A stretch of DNA of 64,000 bases, from NCBI GenBank assembly GCA_030544235.1, contig CM060464.1, forward strand, positions 21,879,652-21,943,651, in the 5' to 3' direction. Both the position numbers and the translations under genes were made by a program. This document shows positions 59,331 through 64,000 of the stretch, one piece after another. Position 1 is the stretch's first letter; the number at the start of each line of letters is the position of its first letter. This stretch comes from Lepturacanthus savala. Taxonomy: Eukaryota; Chordata; Actinopteri; Scombriformes; Trichiuridae. A model generated the notes under the pieces. The model was given only the letters and a program-made list of their open reading frames with translations, did not search any database and was not told the origin of the DNA.

Positions 59331-59571
59331 ATTGACACAGGAACCTGTCAGTAAGTGACTGGAGAGGAGGCAGATAATAGAGATAGAGACTATAGGTAGT
59401 ATAGTATAATATCCAATATGTCCAAAATGTCCAATAGAAATGGTGGACACAAAGTTCTCCCATGATGTGATGTTATCAATATATTTGACATCATATTAAA
59501 TCATAAACACAAAATAAAACATTTGTCAAAAATAATCACCAATAAACTGGGGGGCCCAATTCATTTATTCA

Positions 59572-59860
59572 GTGAGTCAGTCATTTTCTATACCTGCTTA
59601 TTCCTCATTAGGGTCACATGGTCTGCTGGAGCCAATCCCAGCACGTTACGGCGAGAGGCAGGGATACACCCCAGATGGTCTCCAGCCAATCGTGGGGCAC
59701 ACACACCATTCACTCACACACTCACACCTATGGGCAGACACGAGGAGAACATGCAAACTCCACACAGAAAGGTCCCAGACCCAGGACCAAGGAGGTCTTG
59801 AACCTGCGACCTTCTTGCTGTGAGGCAACAGTGCTAACCCCTGCGCCACCTTGTCGCCTG
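59572..59860 (-). mobile_element. tRNA-headed SINE with 10-bp TSD, internally deleted
   Basis: The ends match the 32433 copy (head GGCGACAAGGTGGCGCAGGG, tail TATAGAAAATGACTGACTC). About 70 bp in the middle is missing, between CACACCTATGGG and CAGACACGAGG. The 10-bp duplication CATTTATTCA is exact at 59562-59571 and 59861-59870. Confidence 0.9.
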
Positions 59861-59870
59861 CATTTATTCA

Positions 59871-60394
59871 TCAAAAATTAATTATTAAGACTGGCATTAT
59901 CAGCAGATCACTCACACGGAAGTATACAGCCATGAATCCCACTTGACATCCAGCAAGATGCCACCCAATTGAATGTCCCACACTCAACTTTTTGACTTTT
60001 AGCATATACCCTCATCTGGTCACTCATAGAGCACAGCATTTTTTTGTTGTTAGTGTCAACACACTTATGTGCTCAAAACAACAAATGTATGTACATAATT
60101 ATGCAGAATGCATACTTCTGAAATATGTACAGAGGAATACATTTTGGACACCACTTGTTGCTTTCTCCTTGGCCATGTTTGACTGATTGGTTGGGTTGAC
60201 TAAATATGTCATTGCTTGCTGCTGGGCCAATCAGATGGATCGCTGGCTGGTTATGTGGTTAACTGGCTGACGAGAGGATGGCCTTGACAGGAATGAGGAA
60301 TTCTAATGGAAAAAAAAAAAAAATTAAGTAAATGTTATTGTGTGTATAAAGAATAAATGAAATTTGATGAAAATTAGCTACTTTGCTGACCGAC
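59871..60394. other. No gene seen
   Basis: A 13- to 15-base A run lies near 60310. Otherwise featureless. Confidence 0.5.
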
Positions 60395-60446
60395 TGAGTT
60401 GCTTATTGTGTGTGTGTGTGTGTGTGTGTATGTGTGTATGTGTGTG
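60395..60446. repeat. (TG)n microsatellite
   Basis: TG array with TATG interruptions, about 185 bp from the complementary (CA)n at 60630. Confidence 0.95.
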
Positions 60447-60629
60447 ATCCAAGGTAATTGTAAACGCTACCCTGTAATTCATGCTAGCAATCAAGATTAA
60501 TGATGTGCTGAACGCTGAGGAATAGCCATCCATTTTCCCTATTTTCCCCTCTGGCATGGGTGTAAATATGTCCCATCCATGTCTTTCTCTCACTCTCCAT
60601 TTTCATTCCTCTGACTGTACCTCCCCCCC
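60447..60629. other. Candidate conserved noncoding element
   Basis: Complex sequence between two microsatellites: CAAGGTAATTGTAAACGC, CCTGTAATTCATGCTAGC and AATCAAGATTAATGATG. The motif composition is enhancer-like; conservation is untested. Confidence 0.25.
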
Positions 60630-60678
60630 CACACACACACACCCACACACACACACACACACACCCACACACACACAG
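60630..60678. repeat. (CA)n microsatellite
   Basis: CA array with two CCCACA interruptions, preceded by a C run. Confidence 0.95.
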
Positions 60679-61323
60679 AGCAGTGACCATTTTAAAGGAA
60701 AATCCATTTCTCTTTACCAAGATTATCACATCGCTCCTCTTTGTAATTGAATCGAGCTGCCTATCAATGGGATGGTATTGGAATACAATACCCCACTGAA
60801 TGGGCCAGTGGCGGATCATGAATAGCCAGAGGTAGCACTAAAACTGTCCGGGTGTTGCGTCGTGCTGTAAAAGACACATTTGCTCAGATTTTAACAAGAC
60901 CTCACAAGAAAAATAATTACGTTCCCAAGAGAGGTTCTCTTTGCCTTTTCAAGCCACCCCCTCAAAAAAAATATTCTAATAAATTGTGGCTGTATCAGTT
61001 CCTCTGGCTATGTGGCCCTGCTGCGGACAGCTAACAAGTGTTTTACATGAATCTCTTTTCTGACCCTCTATCTGCGTTTTAACAAGAGCTGGCCTTAAAA
61101 TGAATACGAAAAAACATGTTCAAAGTAAAGCATCAGCAACATATGTAAAAGTTCCACACAACTTTTTGAAACTGCAACAGCGTTCCCTCACCTTATCTTT
61201 GTTAAATGCAGATTTTATCATAAAATAAAAATACATTTCTGTGTCTTATCTTTCTGCAGTGGTACATCCTCACAGCAGAATATTATTCGCCATTTTTCCC
61301 CTCACATTTTCAGCCTTACTTTT
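60679..61323. other. No gene seen; complex patch 60690-60830
   Basis: The first 150 bp (GTGACCATTTTAAAGG, CCAAGATTATCACATCG, TTGTAATTGAATCGAGC) may be regulatory. The remainder is ordinary. Confidence 0.4.
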
Positions 61324-61370
61324 GTGTTGTGTGTGTGTGTGTATGTGTGTGTGTGTATGTGTCTGAGTGT
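61324..61370. repeat. (TG)n microsatellite, interrupted
   Basis: TG array with TATG and TCTGAG interruptions. Confidence 0.9.
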
Positions 61371-62849
61371 GAGAGCGTGCCATTTTGGACTCCAGTACAA
61401 TTAAGCAGCTGCTAATTACTCAAAGAGAATAATAAAAATCTCTCTCTCTCTCTGCTCCCATCCCCTCTCCTTCTTCACTCCCTCCCTCCTCGTACCTCGT
61501 CACTCCTCTTCCTCCATGTTGTCTCAGTCTGTGGTTCAACCACCCACTCTTGTCTTCCTGGCTTGACTCATCTTCCCGTTTCTTTCATTCTCCCTTCCTC
61601 TTTCCTTGTTTCCGTAAGATCAACTCAACTGAAACCATGTTGGCTTAATTGCTGTCTGTAGGGATTGAACATACATGCAGGGGGGACCTTGAGGGGGAAG
61701 GGGGCGACTGCACAAAGTAAAAATGTAAAACTCTCTTTGCTTTCCTGTTTTTGGCTGGAGGCCAGACCCACAGCTGACTGACTGCCGTGACTGAGTGAGC
61801 GACAGCACAAACGCCACCATTGGTCGGCCACCATGTGTTGGACTTTTCCCCACTGGCCATTTGTCTTTCAAAACTGGCACCAACATGGGGGTGACACAAA
61901 ACCCTGTGAGAAATCATCTCGATCCACCAGAGCACCAAACGCTCCATCTGGCGGGTCACGTGGTGGCGAGGTCCTACGAGTTGGCACGCGTGGAGTCTCT
62001 TTCCTGTTTGTACTTTCAGATATCAGCCTTATTTTAGGTTTCCCTAAAATCAACATATCAGTGCGGTGTTGACTTACTGCTAATGGAAATAATTTCCTGC
62101 TACTGAGGTATATTAATATCTTTCCACTGACAAACTAATGGGAGGCGCTCTGAGGTAATGACTTCTGCTATTGGAGATATTATGTGTGGGCAATAAAACT
62201 ACATCAATATATAACATCAATAGACACATCCTCAATACGATGAGAAAATAGTTTGATATAATATCAATAGTTTCACTCGAGGTTGCATGAAAAAGAAGAA
62301 AAATGATGTTGCTCACTCCTTGGCTAATAAACATCATATGTCCCTTAATAATGGAGCAATCATTGAAGTAAGCTGTCAGGCATTTAACAGACAAACACCA
62401 AATCAGCTTTATTATGAAATGGCTGTTTCTGAATAGATCAAAATAGATAATAACAAATGAACACTAATCATTGTCATTAACTAATATGAAGTATTTTATA
62501 TCATTGTATGTTCTAGCTATATTGACTATCCCTATATTTATGTATTAAAATGAGATCTTTAAGCAAAACATGCCCCCAAATATGTAAAAGAAAATCATCA
62601 ATTATTATCAAAATCATTTTTTCACCCAGCCTGAGGAGATATTCTTCAATAACAGCAAATAGAATTAAACAGCATGACTTCAGTAGGTATTTTACTATTT
62701 TACAGTCAATTTATTTTACAGCACAACTTCCCCTAAAACCACAGCAAAACCCAAAAGTTTAGACATTGATACATGTGGCACAGGGAAAAGTTTTGTCGCC
62801 CAATAGAAATTTATCATTGATTTTTGTAAACAACTGGGGCCCTAATTAA
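61371..62849. other. No gene seen
   Basis: Polypyrimidine at 61438-61610. A GC-richer section at 61640-62000 has overlapping open frames on both strands (up to 104 codons) but no recognised domain. AT-rich afterwards. Confidence 0.45.
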
Positions 62850-63510
62850 AAGTTTAAGGTTTAAATATATTTCTGTAGAAGTTGAAGTATCAACTCAAGC
62901 TTTTTACTGAACTAAAAGTGTTAATGTACTCGTTTCAAAGCTACTTAAAGTATAAAATGAAAAAAATCAGTTGCTTTTAAAAAATCACTTTTAGAAGTAT
63001 GTGAACTGCTAAATAGTGAGTGAGCTATCTATTATAAATAGCCTACTCAGATAGCTATCTACTAAATATCTAATATATAACACCCAAGATTGAGAACGAG
63101 TGGATGTTTTCAGGCACAAACAACCTTTATAACTCCCAATATATGAGCTATAATAACTTTTTGCCAAGGCAAAAACAGAATGTTTCATGTGCATTTATGC
63201 ATTGTATTATCCCTTTGATGGTATTTAACAGAGAAACATGAGCTGGATTATCTATAATCTAGTGTACACAACAGGCCAAGTAATACACTTTCTGGCACTA
63301 AATTACTTTTTGCTAGTTTCACAGTTGTCATGAAAACAAGCCAAAATAAAAAGTAGTAATAAGACTATTTTTATTTGTAAGGAGTAGAAAGTACAGATAA
63401 TTGTGCGAAAATGTAAGGTGGAGTTAAAGTAAAAAGTATAGATACCCAAAATGTCTACTTAAGCAAGATAACAAAGTATTTGCACTTTGTTACTTTACAC
63501 TTCTGATGCA
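62850..63510 (+). mobile_element. Dispersed repeat shared with 23760 and 51765
   Basis: The left part has ATTTCTGTAGAAGTTGAAGT and CAACTCAAGCTTTTTACTGA. The right part has GAGTAGAAAGTACAGATAAT and TAAAGTAAAAAGTATAGATA, then ACTTTGTTACTTTACACTTC. It is the longest of the three copies. Confidence 0.6.
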
Positions 63511-63711
63511 AATGTTATGTGGAGGGTGCAGATGCACTTTAGGGCTGTATCCAAGTCATGTTGATAGTCAGAAGAGAACTCAGAGTGTGGGGTTCCTGAA
63601 TTATTCATAGGTTAATTATTCATAGGTTTGTGTGTAACATGTACTCAACTAAACAGTTTGTCATCTTTCATCCCCTTTAAGCCAAGTGTCCCTTTCAAGG
63701 CTACTATATAC

Positions 63712-63712
<1 letters not shown>

Positions 63713-63785
<73 letters not shown>
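63713..63785. repeat. (TA)n microsatellite, 73 bp
   Basis: Pure TA array. The Tyr-Ile open frames on both strands here are artefacts of it. Confidence 0.95.
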
Positions 63786-63789
<4 letters not shown>

Positions 63790-64000
63790 GACAAAATAAT
63801 TTTCACATTCATAAATTGGAAAAAAAACTGACTGTTTCCAATGCAAATTGAGGAAAAGTGACATTTTCTTGATATTCAGCCGTATCGAAAACTGATCAGA
63901 AAGACTACAGTTTTTAGAGGGAACTTAATTCATGTTCACATCCTGTAGCTAGAGGCAGCATAACACGTGGAACGTTAATCTGATATGGATCTGACACTGA

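Overview
This window looks like noncoding DNA from a ray-finned fish, most likely a percomorph teleost. It is AT-rich and full of microsatellites: (CA/TG)n, several long (TA)n runs and a (TC)n run. It carries many decayed transposons of types typical of teleosts: a tRNA-headed SINE with a GACT tail, Tc1/mariner-like MITEs, a hAT-type fold-back MITE, PIF/Harbinger elements, LINE reverse-transcriptase remnants and a solo LTR. I found no bacterial, plasmid or phage features and no complete protein-coding gene. Almost all long open frames are low-complexity or lie inside repeats. Family assignments rest on motif recognition by eye, not on a database search.

The only strong hint of a host gene is at about 20.1-22.3 kb. 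Here a (TC)n tract leads into CpG-richer sequence with a TATA-like box, a short upstream-type reading frame in a good Kozak context, and a near-consensus splice donor (CAG|GTGAGC) at 21926/21927. I read this as a plausible plus-strand promoter and noncoding first exon, followed by a very long intron that fills the rest of the window. No downstream coding exon is visible, so the gene cannot be named. Islands of complex sequence with homeodomain-like ATTA/TAATTG motifs (about 26.5, 43.9, 54.4 and 60.5-60.8 kb) could be intronic regulatory elements, but this cannot be shown from one sequence.

Layout. 0-20 kb: an ATTAATC-type dispersed repeat, a decayed ~87-bp tandem repeat, three Tc1-like MITE copies, dense CA/TG arrays, a hAT MITE, a SINE/LINE-tail element running into 115 bp of (TA)n, two SINE copies, and a direct duplication (17.6 and 18.4 kb). 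20-22.3 kb: candidate promoter and first exon. 22.3-40 kb: intron-like sequence with CA/TG arrays, a purine-rich tract, an LTR on the minus strand, a CpG-rich patch at 29.1-29.4 kb, a Harbinger MITE and two SINEs with perfect target-site duplications. 40.2-41.7 kb: a Harbinger-type element containing transposase remnants, inserted into an older LINE. Joining the LINE halves across the TAA duplication keeps its reading frame open. 41.8-55 kb: SINE, fold-back repeat, MITE, LINE 3' end and long featureless stretches. 55.16-56.26 kb: a decayed tandem array of ~350-bp units, each with a tRNA-Lys-derived sequence on the minus strand. 56.3-64 kb: dispersed repeats, a short-period degenerate GATGACTA-like repeat, another SINE with duplication, and a 73-bp (TA)n.

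The most noteworthy items are the tRNA-Lys array, the nested Harbinger-in-LINE insertion, the TSD-flanked SINE family and the candidate first exon.
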